Positions 24,546 through 34,381 of a DNA stretch of 64,000 nt are shown piece after piece. A program made the position numbers and the translations under genes. The notes under the pieces were generated by a model. The model did not search any database, was not told where the DNA came from, and was given only the letters and a program-made list of their open reading frames with translations. Within the stretch, counting starts at the first letter, position 1; each line of letters starts with the position of its first letter. This stretch comes from Clostridia bacterium (lineage in GTDB: Bacteria; Bacillota; Clostridia; Lachnospirales; Anaerotignaceae), in the NCBI GenBank assembly GCA_022651385.1, contig JALCQR010000002.1:248001-312000 (forward strand), given 5' to 3'.

Positions 24546-26078
24546 TTAATTATTAACTTTATCAAATTCATCAGTAATTTCTTCTGAAGGTGGAGATGTA
24601 ACAAGACTTACTACAACTATAGCAATACATGCACATATAAACGCCGGAAGAAGCTCATATATATTCCATGCGCCACCAATTGGTCTTATACAATATTTCC
24701 AAACAAATACCATAACACCTCCGACAATCATACCAGCAAGAGCACCGTTTTTATTTGACCTTCTCCAAAACAGGGCAAAAAGCACAACCGGACCAAAAGA
24801 TGCTCCAAAGCCCGCCCATGCAAATGACACTATTCCAAATACAGAGCTGTTTGGGTTTCTGGCAATTATAACGCCAATTACCGCTATTACAAATAGTGTG
24901 CCTCTGGCAACAAGCATTGTATGTTTACTGTCAAGCTTAAGACCAAAAACTTCATCAAGTATATTTTTGGATACAGCAGATGATGCCGCAAGAAGCTGTG
25001 AATCCGCAGTAGACATTGTTGAAGCAAGTATCCCGGCAAGTATAAGACCGGCTATAAGTGCAGGTATTATTCCGTATGTACTTAAAAGAGCAGAAATTTT
25101 CACAATTATGGTTTCTGAGGCAGAACCTTTTAGCACATCAATTGCTCCGGCGTTTGACATACCAAGTCCGACAATACCAATCATTATTGCCACGCACATT
25201 GATATAACTACCCATACCGACGCTATTCTTCTTGAAAGAGTAAGCTTTTTTTCATCCTCAATTGCCATAAAACGAAGAAGTATATGAGGCATACCGAAAT
25301 ATCCAAGCCCCCATGCCAAAGTTGATATTATTGTTAAAAAACCATAAGGCGCCGACGCTTTCGAAGACACATCATATACAGCACTCATACTCAGGTATCC
25401 AGGCAGAGCTTTTGCGTTTTCCACAACCGCTTCAAAACCTCCTGCCGAATGTATACCAAATATAAGCACTATAAAAAGTGCTATTGTCATTATTATACTT
25501 TGAAAAAAATCTGTTGTGCTTGCTGCAAGAAAGCCGCCCAACGTAGTGTATCCAACAATTATTATTGCGCTTATTATCATAGCAGGAAAATAATCAACAC
25601 CAAAAAGGCTTGCAAAAAGTTTGCCGCATGCCGCAAAACCAGATGCAGTATACGGAACAAAGAAAATTATAATTATAAGAGCAGAAAATATCATAAGAGC
25701 CTTGCTTTTGTCACGATACCTATTTGTAAAAAAGTCAGGAATAGTTATAGAGTTTCCGGCAACTATAGAATATTTTCTTATTTTTTTAGCAACTATGAGC
25801 CAGTTAAGATATGTACCTACGGCAAGGCCTATGGCTGTCCATCCGGCATCGGCTATACCTGAAAGATATGCAACTCCCGGAAGGCCCATAAGCAGCCAAC
25901 TTGACATATCCGAGGCTTCGGCGCTCATTGCCGTTACAAAAGGCCCCAGCTTCCTTCCTCCAAGATAAAAATCATCGGCTGTTTTATTCTTGTTTGAACA
26001 TCTAAAACCTATAGCAATAACAACAACAAGATATGCTACTATAGATATCATTATAAATATCGAACTTGAAACTACCAT
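24546..26078 (-). CDS. Sodium/proline symporter-like protein (SSS family)
   Basis: 510 residues with about 13 hydrophobic segments of the LeuT-type sodium/solute symporter family. PutP-like motifs are DFYLGGRKLGPFVTAMSAEASDMSSWLL (in part, about 35-62), GLPGVAYLSGIADAGWTAIG, and in the second half ASTMSTADSQLLAASSAVS with the sodium-site serines (about 345-363). PutP takes up L-proline with Na+; the substrate assignment rests on overall pattern only. It is monocistronic; TATAAT at 26207-26202 on the minus strand is the best promoter element. The ribosome binding site (AGGGGG) is about 14 bases from the ATG, longer than usual. Confidence 0.88.
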   Translation of the reverse strand: MVVSSSIFIMISIVAYLVVVIAIGFRCSNKNKTADDFYLGGRKLGPFVTAMSAEASDMSSWLLMGLPGVAYLSGIADAGWTAIGLAVGTYLNWLIVAKKIRKYSIVAGNSITIPDFFTNRYRDKSKALMIFSALIIIIFFVPYTASGFAACGKLFASLFGVDYFPAMIISAIIIVGYTTLGGFLAASTTDFFQSIIMTIALFIVLIFGIHSAGGFEAVVENAKALPGYLSMSAVYDVSSKASAPYGFLTIISTLAWGLGYFGMPHILLRFMAIEDEKKLTLSRRIASVWVVISMCVAIMIGIVGLGMSNAGAIDVLKGSASETIIVKISALLSTYGIIPALIAGLILAGILASTMSTADSQLLAASSAVSKNILDEVFGLKLDSKHTMLVARGTLFVIAVIGVIIARNPNSSVFGIVSFAWAGFGASFGPVVLFALFWRRSNKNGALAGMIVGGVMVFVWKYCIRPIGGAWNIYELLPAFICACIAIVVVSLVTSPPSEEITDEFDKVNN

Positions 26079-26589
26079 TGTTAATATGAACCCCCTGTCT
26101 ATGACTTTGCAAAAATTTCCATATTTATCAACACAGTCAATTAATAGTACTCTTTTCGTTATTTCTTTACAATCTTCATTTTATTGCCGCAAAACATAGA
26201 CATTATACCATAAAATTTATTAGACTGAAATACAGAATATAGTTTAGACTTTATTCTATATTCTTTGATATATATTTTTGCTTTTTCTTTATTTTACTAT
26301 ATTTATTACTCATACTTATATTGATATTAAAGACAGACAAAACAAAATACAGTTAAATAGCTAAACATAGGAAATTTTTAAGAGGTGTAAAATCTGTAAA
26401 TAAATCATGATTATATAGCATATTTACAACAAAATCCCCTGCTTCTCTTTTAAATTTAAAGAAATGCAAGGGATTTTATTGTGCTCGGTGCAATACGATG
26501 AGATTTAATTGACCGGTAACATTGTGATATTTTAATTTGTTGTTTCCTCATGTGTTTTAAGCAAATTATTAATCTGCATCCACCTATGT
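26079..26589. other. Noncoding spacer, 511 bp
   Basis: AT-rich region between the symporter start and the malic enzyme stop. It holds a TATAAT for the symporter (26202-26207, minus), and a probable malic enzyme terminator (26431-26477: AAAATCCC .. GGGATTTT). No open frame or repeat of note was seen in the rest. Confidence 0.5.
26431..26477 (-). terminator. Probable terminator of the asp-fum-mae operon
   Basis: Minus strand AAAATCCCTTGC .. GCAGGGGATTTT with a long AT-rich loop, followed by TTG; about 110 bases after the malic enzyme stop. Confidence 0.5.
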
Positions 26590-27762
26590 TTAAATTCTTG
26601 CCACACCGCTCTTGCGAGCAGCATCCGCAACAGCAGAAGCAACAGCATCCTTTACTCTGCAATCAAAAGCTGCCGGCAAAATATAGTCAGCATTCAGTTC
26701 CTCGTCAGACACCAGGCCAGCCAGTGCATAAGCAGCAGCAATTTTCATCTCATCATTAATTTCAGAAGCTCTAACATCTAATGCCCCACGGAAGATTCCC
26801 GGAAATGCCAGCACGTTATTAACCTGGTTAGGATAATCGCTGCGGCCTGTGGATACTACAGCAGCACCGCCTGCTTTAGCTTCTTCCGGAAAGATTTCCG
26901 GTGTAGGGTTGGCACAGGCAAAAATTATAGCGTCACTGTTCATTGTCTGTACAATCTCTTTATTCAGTGTACCAGGCGCCGACACCCCAATGAATACATC
27001 CGCACCATGAATAACTTCGGCCAGTGTACCAGCCTCCTTATTCAGATTCGTGACTTGTGCAAGTTCCTCCTTAATGGGGTTCAGACCCTCCCGCCCAGCA
27101 TAAATAGCACCCTTGCGGTCAGTCATAATAACATTTCTAAGGCCCATGCTCATAAGCAGTTTGATAATTGCGATGCCTGCTGCTCCCGCACCAGAAGTGA
27201 CAATCTTTATATCTTTGATATTTTTTCCAACAAGCTTCAGTGCATTCAGAAGACCAGCTAATGTAATAACTGCGGTACCATGTTGGTCATCATGAAAAAT
27301 AGGAATGTCACAGCGTTCTTTTAGCTTTTTTTCAATTTCAAAACAACGCGGTGCAGAAATGTCCTCCAGATTTACTCCGCCAAAAGAACCTGCCAAAAGG
27401 GCAACTGTATTTACAATATCATCTACGTTCTTGCTTCGTATACACAGAGGAATAGCATCTACATCCCCAAAAGCCTTAAATAAGACACATTTTCCTTCCA
27501 TGACAGGCATTCCGGCCTCAGGGCCAATGTCACCCAAGCCCAGAACCGCAGAACCGTCTGTAACAACTGCTACAGTATTCCAGCGGCGTGTTAACTCATA
27601 GCTTTTGCTGATATCCTTCTGGATTTCCAGACACGGCTGAGCAACCCCTGGGGTATAAGCCAAGGACAGTGCTTCCTTGCTGTCTACTGATGCACGCGCT
27701 TTGACTTCAATTTTGCCCTTAAGCTTATAGTGCATTTTTAATGATTCAGATGCATAATCCAT
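26590..27762 (-). CDS. Malic enzyme (malate dehydrogenase, oxaloacetate-decarboxylating, NAD(P)+)
   Basis: 390 residues, the short bacterial malic enzyme without a phosphotransacetylase tail. It oxidatively decarboxylates malate to pyruvate and CO2. Motifs: SLAYTPGVAQPCLEI, TDGSAVLGLGDIGPEAGMPVMEGK (in part), the metal/catalytic region IPIFHDDQHGTAV (about 152-164), the nucleotide fold VTSGAGAAGIAI (about 186-197) and FACANPTPEI. It is the last gene of an operon aspartase-fumarase-malic enzyme that together turn aspartate into pyruvate. The gene looks clearly richer in G+C and in CAG/CTG codons than its neighbours, suggesting acquisition. Confidence 0.95.
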   Translation of the reverse strand: MDYASESLKMHYKLKGKIEVKARASVDSKEALSLAYTPGVAQPCLEIQKDISKSYELTRRWNTVAVVTDGSAVLGLGDIGPEAGMPVMEGKCVLFKAFGDVDAIPLCIRSKNVDDIVNTVALLAGSFGGVNLEDISAPRCFEIEKKLKERCDIPIFHDDQHGTAVITLAGLLNALKLVGKNIKDIKIVTSGAGAAGIAIIKLLMSMGLRNVIMTDRKGAIYAGREGLNPIKEELAQVTNLNKEAGTLAEVIHGADVFIGVSAPGTLNKEIVQTMNSDAIIFACANPTPEIFPEEAKAGGAAVVSTGRSDYPNQVNNVLAFPGIFRGALDVRASEINDEMKIAAAYALAGLVSDEELNADYILPAAFDCRVKDAVASAVADAARKSGVARI

Positions 27763-27857
27763 TATATCGACTCCATTCTTTTTATTTGCTATTGTATATC
27801 CGCTAAATTATAATTAACCAACATTATAAGAATAACCATGGCAGAGAGTTGTTTGAC

Positions 27858-29222
27858 TCAGACCATCTTTTCAGGTTTTACAAGCTTGTCGAATTCGTTG
27901 TCTGTTAACAGGCCAAGATGTAACACAGCTTCTTTTAGTGACAGATTTTTTTTATAGGCAAGCAGAGATGCCTGTGCCGCGTTTTCATAGCCAATAGCAC
28001 TGTTGAGACATGTAGCCAGCATCAGAGAACGGTGAAGATTCCGTTCCATAGTATCTCTATTTGCAACAATACCCCGCAGACAGCGCATTTCAAAGGAATT
28101 AATAGAGTCGCTGAGAATTCGGGCAGAATGCAGATAATTGAGAATAATCACCGGCATAAACACGTTAAGCTGGAAATTGCCTTGAGATGCAGCAATGCCC
28201 ACAGCTGTATCATTTGCCATAACCTGAACTGCGACCATAGTCACAGATTCGCACTGCGTAGGATTTATCTTACCTGGCATAATGGAAGAACCGGGCTCAT
28301 TTTCAGGAATTTTAATTTCCCCAATGCCGCAGCGAGGCCCGCTGGACAGCCAGCGCACATCATTAGCAATTTTCATCATATTAGCAGCAAGAGCTTTTAA
28401 GGCTCCGTGGGAGAAAACGAGAGCATCCTTTGATGTGAGCGCATGGAACTTGTTTGGATCTGTACAAAACGGAAGACCGGTTAATTCTGAAATTGAAGCC
28501 GCAACAGACGCATCAAAACCCGCAGGCGCATTGATACCTGTTCCGACTGCTGTACCTCCAAGTGCAAGCTTATATAGTCCAGTGCAGGAAGACTGTATCT
28601 GTTCCAATGAATTTTCTAACATCCCACGCCATCCGGAAATCTCCTGAGAGAAACGAATGGGCGTAGCATCCTGTAAATGCGTTCTTCCAATTTTAATTAT
28701 ATCACTGTTCTGTTCCTCAAGTTTCTTGCATGTGGAAATAATGTTTTTAAGCGCCGGGATAAGATTTGCCTGCAATATCTTTACTGCCGAAATATGCATA
28801 GCTGTAGGAAAGGTATCATTTGAACTTTGCGACATATTGACTGTGTCATTTGGATGAAGCAGAATTTCCCCCGCAATCTCATTGCCACGGTTAGAGATTA
28901 CTTCATTGACATTCATGTTGGTCTGGGTTCCGCTTCCGGTTTGCCATACAGACAGCGGAAAATGCTCATCCAACTTTCCCAATAAAATTTCGTCACAAAC
29001 CTGTGAAATTAACTGACAGCGTTCTTCATCCAGTTTTCCCATTTTGCAATTCGTGACCGCAGCCGCTTTTTTTAGAATTGCAAATGCATAAATAACTTCC
29101 ATTGGCATTTTATCGTTACCAATGGGGAAATTCTGAAAACTGCGCTGTGTCTGCGCTCCCCAATAACGGTTGCTTGGAACATCAACCTGTCCAAGCGCAT
29201 CATGTTCTTTTCGAAATTTCAT
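27858..29222 (-). CDS. fumC: Class II fumarate hydratase
   Basis: About 454 residues. Class II fumarase/aspartase superfamily motifs: GSGTQTNMNVNEVISNRGNEI, SSNDTFPTAMHISAV (the family SSN/THNDxxPT region), GRTHLQDATPIRF with the catalytic His, GGTAVGTGINAP and the flexible loop GSSIMPGKINPTQCE (about 315-329), whose NPTQCE end marks fumarases rather than aspartases. It hydrates fumarate to malate without an iron-sulfur cluster. ATG at 29222 follows AGGGGAG; an in-frame TTG at 29243 overlaps that ribosome binding site. It sits between aspartase and malic enzyme genes on one transcript. Confidence 0.95.
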   Translation of the reverse strand: MKFRKEHDALGQVDVPSNRYWGAQTQRSFQNFPIGNDKMPMEVIYAFAILKKAAAVTNCKMGKLDEERCQLISQVCDEILLGKLDEHFPLSVWQTGSGTQTNMNVNEVISNRGNEIAGEILLHPNDTVNMSQSSNDTFPTAMHISAVKILQANLIPALKNIISTCKKLEEQNSDIIKIGRTHLQDATPIRFSQEISGWRGMLENSLEQIQSSCTGLYKLALGGTAVGTGINAPAGFDASVAASISELTGLPFCTDPNKFHALTSKDALVFSHGALKALAANMMKIANDVRWLSSGPRCGIGEIKIPENEPGSSIMPGKINPTQCESVTMVAVQVMANDTAVGIAASQGNFQLNVFMPVIILNYLHSARILSDSINSFEMRCLRGIVANRDTMERNLHRSLMLATCLNSAIGYENAAQASLLAYKKNLSLKEAVLHLGLLTDNEFDKLVKPEKMV

Positions 29223-29281
29223 ATAAATAAATTCTCCCCTCAATGCCTAATTCACAGGCGATTAAATATAAATATTCGTTA

Positions 29282-30766
29282 TTATGCACCTTCAGCAATT
29301 TTATCAAGTATTAATTCTTTTCCGGAAATTCCAGGAGTTGTCATATTGTAAGCGTTCAAGATAACATCCAGTTGCTTTTGGTCAAGAATATTTTCACTCA
29401 GAATTAAATCACGTACAGAAATATTTTTAGCCAAAGCTTCTTTAGCAAGTTCCGCAGACTTGGTATAACCAATATGCGGGCAGAGTGCAGTTATAATACC
29501 AACACTTGAATTCAGAAATGCCCTGCACCGCTCTTCATTTGCTGTAATTCCTTCAATACAGTTACCGACAAAAGTATCAACCGCATTGCCGAGCATGTCA
29601 ATAGACTGAAACAGGCAGTCGAACACAACTGGCTCAAATGCATTTAATTCAAGCTGGCCAGCTTCAACGGCCATAGTAATTGTAACATCATTTCCAACGA
29701 TTTTAAATGCAACCTGACTTACAACTTCCGGAATTACAGGATTTACTTTTCCAGGCATGATTGAAGATCCGTTTTGCTTCGCAGGCAAGTTGATTTCTCC
29801 CAATCCTGTTTTAGGTCCAGATGACATCAGTCTCAAATCATTGGCAATTTTTGAAATTGAAATTGCACAGTTTTTTATAGCACCTGACACAGATGCAAAA
29901 CAGTCAATATTCTGCGTTGCGTCAATCAGATCATCAGCCTGCTTAAATGGAATTCCAGTAATGTCAGCCAGAGACTGAGCAATAGCGGAAAAGTATGTAT
30001 CATCTGCATTCAGACCGGTGCCGATTGCTGTTCCACCCATGTTAATCGTATAAAGCTGGGTTTCTGCCTTTTTTATAAGTTTAACACCTCTGTCCACAAC
30101 TGTAGCATATGCATGAAACTCTTGGCCCAGACGAATAGGCACAGCATCTTGAAGCTGCGTCCGTCCCATTTTAATTACGGAATCAAACTCTTTAGCTTTC
30201 TTTGCAAATGAATTCTTAAGCACTTTAAGTTTTTTCTCAAGAGTATGCAGCAGAACTATAGCTGTAATTTTTCCCGCAGTAGGAATAACATCGTTTGTGG
30301 ACTGCCCAAAGTTCACGTGATCATTTGGATGAATAACAGAGTAATCCCCTTTATCTTTGCCTAAACTTTCGATAGCAATATTGGCAATTACTTCGTTGGC
30401 ATTCATATTCATAGATGTTCCTGCACTGCCCTGAATAGGGTCAACAATAAACTGATCGTGATAATTGCCCTCAATAATTTTATCGCAAGCATATTCAATT
30501 GCCTTTGCAATTTTTTGATTTAATACACCTGCGGAGGCGTTAGTTATTGCACAGGCCTTCTTAAGCTGTGCTATACTTTTAATCATTTCAGGATGCATCC
30601 TCTTGCCAGTAATATGAAAATTTTCTAAAGCACGGGCAGCATGAATGCCGTAATAAGCTTCGCAAGGAATATATTTGCTTCCAATGGAATCATACTCCAA
30701 ACGCATGCCGTCTCTCTGTTGCTGCGTTTTTTCAATATGCGGATTAACTATTTTCATTGTATCCAT
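29282..30766 (-). CDS. aspA: Aspartate ammonia-lyase
   Basis: 494 residues. It deaminates L-aspartate to fumarate. Motifs: YYGIHAARALENFHITGKRMH (in part), GSAGTSMNMNANEVIANIA (in part), STNDVIPTAGKITAI, GRTQLQDAVPIRLGQEF, GGTAIGTGLNA and the catalytic SS loop GSSIMPGKVNPVIPEVVSQV (about 325-344). The NPVIPEV ending is the aspartase form, in contrast to NPTQCE in the next gene. GAAAGGGG precedes the ATG. It is the first gene of the operon and is divergent from a LysR gene. Length is somewhat greater than the usual ~470 because of an N-terminal extension of ~20 residues. Confidence 0.94.
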   Translation of the reverse strand: MDTMKIVNPHIEKTQQQRDGMRLEYDSIGSKYIPCEAYYGIHAARALENFHITGKRMHPEMIKSIAQLKKACAITNASAGVLNQKIAKAIEYACDKIIEGNYHDQFIVDPIQGSAGTSMNMNANEVIANIAIESLGKDKGDYSVIHPNDHVNFGQSTNDVIPTAGKITAIVLLHTLEKKLKVLKNSFAKKAKEFDSVIKMGRTQLQDAVPIRLGQEFHAYATVVDRGVKLIKKAETQLYTINMGGTAIGTGLNADDTYFSAIAQSLADITGIPFKQADDLIDATQNIDCFASVSGAIKNCAISISKIANDLRLMSSGPKTGLGEINLPAKQNGSSIMPGKVNPVIPEVVSQVAFKIVGNDVTITMAVEAGQLELNAFEPVVFDCLFQSIDMLGNAVDTFVGNCIEGITANEERCRAFLNSSVGIITALCPHIGYTKSAELAKEALAKNISVRDLILSENILDQKQLDVILNAYNMTTPGISGKELILDKIAEGA

Positions 30767-30812
30767 AATGCTTCCCCTTTCATATCTTTATATACTTTAT
30801 CAAGATGTTCTT

Positions 30813-30841
30813 AGTATAACGCTCTGTTTTTTTATATTCAA
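30813..30841 (-). promoter_or_regulatory. Promoter of the aspA-fumC-malic enzyme operon
   Basis: Minus strand TTGAAT (30841-30836), 17 bases, TATACT (30818-30813), about 40 bases before the aspA start. The 30767-31124 spacer to the divergent LysR gene is otherwise noncoding, with an alternating AT-rich tract at about 30850-30885 that could hold LysR-type sites. Confidence 0.65.
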
Positions 30842-31124
30842 ATATAAATATTTTTATAAATATTATATATAAATATATATATCAATGCTGGAATCAGTAT
30901 ATAAATAACAGTATTCAATAGACACTTTAGTGATTTCCATACAGGTGAGGATGACATTGGATATCCTTATGTTAATTTGCTTGCAGTTTTTACGCAACTT
31001 AATTTCGTAAACTACAAAATACAAACTTATACATATATTGCTTTTTGACCGTTTACCGTATAAAATAGCTTTATATAAATGTATTTATTTTAGTTATAAA
31101 TTTTTATTTATATAGGAGGCTACA

Positions 31125-32069
31125 ATGTTTGAAAATAAAGAGTATGTTTATGAGGTTTACAAAGAAAGAAGTTTTTCAAAAGCAGCTGAAAACCTATTTA
31201 TATCTCAGCCTTCATTGAGTCTTACAATAAAAAAAGTTGAGAGCAAGATTGGAACAAAGCTTTTTGACCGCAGCACCACTCCCATACAGCTAACCGAAAG
31301 CGGGATGGAATACATAAAATGCACTGAACGTATTATGGATATTGAAAATGAGTTTCAATGCTTTCTTAGCGAGCTAAATGAACTGAAAGTCGGAAGCCTT
31401 ACTATTGGGGCAAGCAACTTTTTTACCTCTTATATCCTTCCTCCGTATATCACTCGCTTTATGTCAAAATATCCGATGGTAAAAGTCAATCTCGTAGAAG
31501 CTGATACTGTAACCCTTGAAAAAAGACTTTTTGCAGGCGACCTGGACCTTATCGTTGAAAATTGCAGTTTAGATGAAACTATATACAAAAAACTGCATTT
31601 CTACAAAGAGCAGATGATTTTGGCGGTGCCCGAAATACTTCTGAAAAATAAAGCGGCAAAAAAATATCGGCTGACAGCCAATGACATTATCCGCGACCTC
31701 CACAAAAAGTCATGGACAGCTGCCGTTCCTCTAAAGCTGTTTGAGGATGTCCCTTTTATTCTGCTTAGACATGGTAACGATACCAGAAACAGAGCAGATC
31801 TTATATTTGAAGAACAGGGCATTCACCCTAAGATTATTTTAGAGTTAGATCAATTAGCCACTGCCTACAACACAGCTTGCCACGGTTTAGGTGCCACATT
31901 GGTAAGCGATACCCTGGTTAAAAAAACCTTGCCGGATTCCCGCATTGCATACTATAAAATCGACGGTCAAAATGTGGAAAGAGAAAACTATTTTTACCAT
32001 AAAATAAACAAGTATATTACAAGAGCAATGCAAAAATTCTTTGATTTAACACAGGTTCAAGAGTTATAA
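31125..32069 (+). CDS. LysR family transcriptional regulator
   Basis: 314 residues. The N-terminal HTH reads VYEVYKERSFSKAAENLFISQPSLSLTIKKVE (in part, about 7-45) with IGTKLFDRSTTPIQLTESG. The effector domain is the periplasmic-binding-protein type (GSLTIGASNFFTSYILPPYITRF, in part). AGGAGG precedes the ATG. It is divergent from the aspartase operon and shares its apparent composition, so it very probably controls that operon in response to aspartate or a C4 dicarboxylate; the effector is inferred. Confidence 0.92.
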   Translation: MFENKEYVYEVYKERSFSKAAENLFISQPSLSLTIKKVESKIGTKLFDRSTTPIQLTESGMEYIKCTERIMDIENEFQCFLSELNELKVGSLTIGASNFFTSYILPPYITRFMSKYPMVKVNLVEADTVTLEKRLFAGDLDLIVENCSLDETIYKKLHFYKEQMILAVPEILLKNKAAKKYRLTANDIIRDLHKKSWTAAVPLKLFEDVPFILLRHGNDTRNRADLIFEEQGIHPKIILELDQLATAYNTACHGLGATLVSDTLVKKTLPDSRIAYYKIDGQNVERENYFYHKINKYITRAMQKFFDLTQVQEL

Positions 32070-32107
32070 TTCTTTGAATTTCATTTAACAGCTACTTTTT
32101 AAGGATT

Positions 32108-32142
32108 AAGGGGAGCTTTTTTCAAGTGAAAAAGCTCCCCTT
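32108..32142. terminator. Convergent bidirectional terminator between two LysR genes
   Basis: AAGGGGAGCTTTTT and AAAAAGCTCCCCTT form a long perfect stem with a 7-base loop; T-runs flank it in both directions. Confidence 0.9.
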
Positions 32143-32168
32143 AAATTAAAGAGATTTACTCTTTTTTG

Positions 32169-33059
32169 CTATTGTTTTATTTTCTTTTTTCTAATTATCT
32201 TTTCCGAATATTCAATAAATTTTAATGCCGCAGGAGATATGTTTTTAAAAGAATCAACGCCTACTCCCAACATCCTGCAGGAATACGGCTTCATAGGCAT
32301 GGTACGCACTCTTTCAGAATGATTTATAGTTATAAGTTCAGGCAATATACTAAGCCCTAAATTATACTCAACCATGCTAATTATTGCTATATCATCATTT
32401 GATGACAATATTATATTCAAATCAAGGTTATTTTCTTTCACAGCTCTTTCCGTATCACAGTCATATCCTTTTTCCATAGCAGCCATTATAAACGGATATT
32501 TTTCAAAAATTTTTACATCAAACGGTCTATCAACATCAAGCTCAAAATCTTTTGGTATTACTGCCAACAGCGGGTCTTCAAACAATATTTTATATTCAAA
32601 CTCGTCCCCCTCCTGTATGCTTGTAAAACCTATATCAACAGTATGGTCCATTATCCATTCACGTATCTTTGTTATTGAGCCCTCTTTTAAATCTATTTGG
32701 ATTCCCGGATAATCACGTCCGAAAGCTTTAAGCACAGGAGGCAGTATATTCATTGATATACTTGAAAAAGTGCCAATTGTTACACAGCCTTTTTGGATTC
32801 CCTGTATAGATGTTATTGTTTCATACAGCTTTTCGGCGCTATGTTCTACTTCTTTTGCAACAGGAAGAAGAAGTTTTCCTTCTTTTGTAAGCGCTACTCC
32901 TGTTTTTGACCTTATAAAAAGTTTAAACCCCAGTTCGTCTTCAACTCTGTTTAGCGTATGGCTTAAGCCGCTTTGTGTATATCCCATTTTTTCGGCAGCT
33001 TTTGTTATGCTTCCATACTCTGATATTTGTATAAGTGTTTTTGAAAATGACGCATCCAC
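32169..33059 (-). CDS. LysR family transcriptional regulator
   Basis: 296 residues, GTG start behind GAGGAGATGA. HTH: ISEYGSITKAAEKMGYTQSGLSHTLNRVEDELG (in part) and FKLFIRSKTGVALTKEGK. The effector domain begins GCVTIGTFSSISMNILPPVL. It is divergent from a haloacid-dehalogenase-type gene whose promoter region contains a CATGTC/GACATG inverted repeat, so that gene is the likely target. Confidence 0.93.
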   Translation of the reverse strand: MDASFSKTLIQISEYGSITKAAEKMGYTQSGLSHTLNRVEDELGFKLFIRSKTGVALTKEGKLLLPVAKEVEHSAEKLYETITSIQGIQKGCVTIGTFSSISMNILPPVLKAFGRDYPGIQIDLKEGSITKIREWIMDHTVDIGFTSIQEGDEFEYKILFEDPLLAVIPKDFELDVDRPFDVKIFEKYPFIMAAMEKGYDCDTERAVKENNLDLNIILSSNDDIAIISMVEYNLGLSILPELITINHSERVRTMPMKPYSCRMLGVGVDSFKNISPAALKFIEYSEKIIRKKKIKQ

Positions 33060-33080
33060 TATATCTCATCTCCTCGTAAG

Positions 33081-33100
33081 CATGTCGTTTTGACATGTCA
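33081..33100. promoter_or_regulatory. Inverted repeats between LysR and HAD genes
   Basis: CATGTC-GTTTT-GACATG (33081-33097) overlaps the 10-bp palindrome TGACATGTCA (33091-33100), just upstream of the LysR gene. TTTACT-16-TATAAT (33119-33146, plus) is a candidate promoter for the HAD gene. Likely LysR autoregulatory site. Confidence 0.5.
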
Positions 33101-33235
33101 GCTAATAAAAAGTGTCGCTTTACTATTAGATAAAAATAATTATAATAGGTCTTGTAAGGAAGTTCAATATAAATGAGCTTCAAAAAACGGAATTTCAATA
33201 GTAATAATTTACAATAAATCAAAGGAGTGTTTTCA

Positions 33236-33976
33236 ATGAATAAGTTAGTACCAAAGGCAATAACTTTTGACGTTTATGGCACAATAATAGACTGGGAAGG
33301 AGAAATTCAAAATTTCTTCAAAGATTTCCTTGCTAAAAAGGGAATTACAAATGTTACACCTTATCAGGTACAGCAGAGATGGGAAATTCTTCAGTTTGAC
33401 TACATTAAGGAATACAGACCATATCGCCAGGTACTTAAAGATACACTCGCTATAACATGCAAAGATTTCGGATTTGAATTTACAGATAAAGACTGCGATG
33501 CTTTTGCACAGTCTATGGGAAAATGGAAGGCATTCCCTGATTCAAAAGATGCCATTGCCGAACTTAGAAAATATACAAAAGTTGTTATGCTTACAAATAC
33601 AGATAATGATATTATTCGTGAAAGCCTTAAAAATGCAGGTATCGTCGTTGACGGTATAATCACTGCTCAGGATGCCAAATGCTATAAGCCACAGCTTGGC
33701 GGATTTCTTCTTTCACAGAAAAAGCTTGGCCTTACAGTAGACGAAATGATGCATGCAGGTTTTGGTTTTAAATATGATGTAATTCCTGGTAACAAACTTG
33801 GCTACAGAACAATTTGGGTAAATCGTCAGGGTATTGTAAGACCTATCGACGGAGTTGACGGTTCTGAGCTTGAATATTGCAAAGAAGATATTATGTGCGG
33901 CGACCTTAAGACACTTGCTTATATAATTAAGGGCATGGCTGCTACAGACGCAGAAAATGAAGCTGCAAATAAATAA
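33236..33976 (+). CDS. HAD superfamily hydrolase, haloacid dehalogenase type II-like
   Basis: About 246 residues. HAD motif I is TFDVYGTIID with the nucleophilic aspartate and Tyr at +2 as in L-2-haloacid dehalogenases; motif II is VVMLTNTDND; motif III lysine is in AQDAKCYKPQ; motif IV region is MMHAGFGFKYDVIPGNKLGYRTIW (in part), where usual acidic residues are partly replaced (GFGFKYD). The cap domain is helical. Type-II members hydrolyse 2-haloacids or act as phosphatases; the substrate is not certain. ATG at 33236 follows AAAGGAG. It is divergent from a LysR gene that probably regulates it. Confidence 0.88.
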   Translation: MNKLVPKAITFDVYGTIIDWEGEIQNFFKDFLAKKGITNVTPYQVQQRWEILQFDYIKEYRPYRQVLKDTLAITCKDFGFEFTDKDCDAFAQSMGKWKAFPDSKDAIAELRKYTKVVMLTNTDNDIIRESLKNAGIVVDGIITAQDAKCYKPQLGGFLLSQKKLGLTVDEMMHAGFGFKYDVIPGNKLGYRTIWVNRQGIVRPIDGVDGSELEYCKEDIMCGDLKTLAYIIKGMAATDAENEAANK

Positions 33977-34046
33977 GATTTAGATTTTAAATTCAGGTAA
34001 TTAATTCTGTTCCCTCAGATTTAATTGTGTATAAAAAATGCCACAA

Positions 34047-34210
34047 CACACAACAAAAAATATCATCCATTTTTTATGGGTGGTATTTTTTGTGTTTTTT
34101 AGTATTTTCTTTTTATTGTGAAGTCTTATTTTCATCAAATTACTGATAACTTAAAAATATCCATGCTTATTTTTAAAAGAAAAGTCGCAAGATAATCCTG
34201 CGGCTTTTCT
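34047..34210 (+). terminator. Two tandem hairpins after the HAD gene
   Basis: First, a long stem ACACAACAAAAAATA..CATCCAT / ATGGGTGGTATTTTTTGTGT ending in TTTTTTAG (about 34047-34108) is a good terminator. Second, AGAAAAG-T-CGCA / TGCG-G-CTTTTCT (34178-34210) is a further terminator-like hairpin. The 33977-34446 spacer holds these and the operator at 34382-34402; no gene was seen. Confidence 0.7.
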
Positions 34211-34381
34211 AAATTGATAAAACTACTTTCATTTTCCTATAAAAATATCAAAATCAAATTAAAGGACATTTATTAAGTCATACGACATCCCATACAAAGG
34301 TATGATAATACATTTATTGTATTAATGTCAATATATTTTATTTAAATTCTAAAAAAATTACTTTTTATAATTTTTTATATT

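Noticed and set aside
25449-25862. 137-codon plus-strand open frame opposite the PutP-like gene
   Set aside because: Antisense shadow of a membrane protein gene; composition is Lys/Tyr/Cys-rich and no ribosome binding site or family pattern is present.
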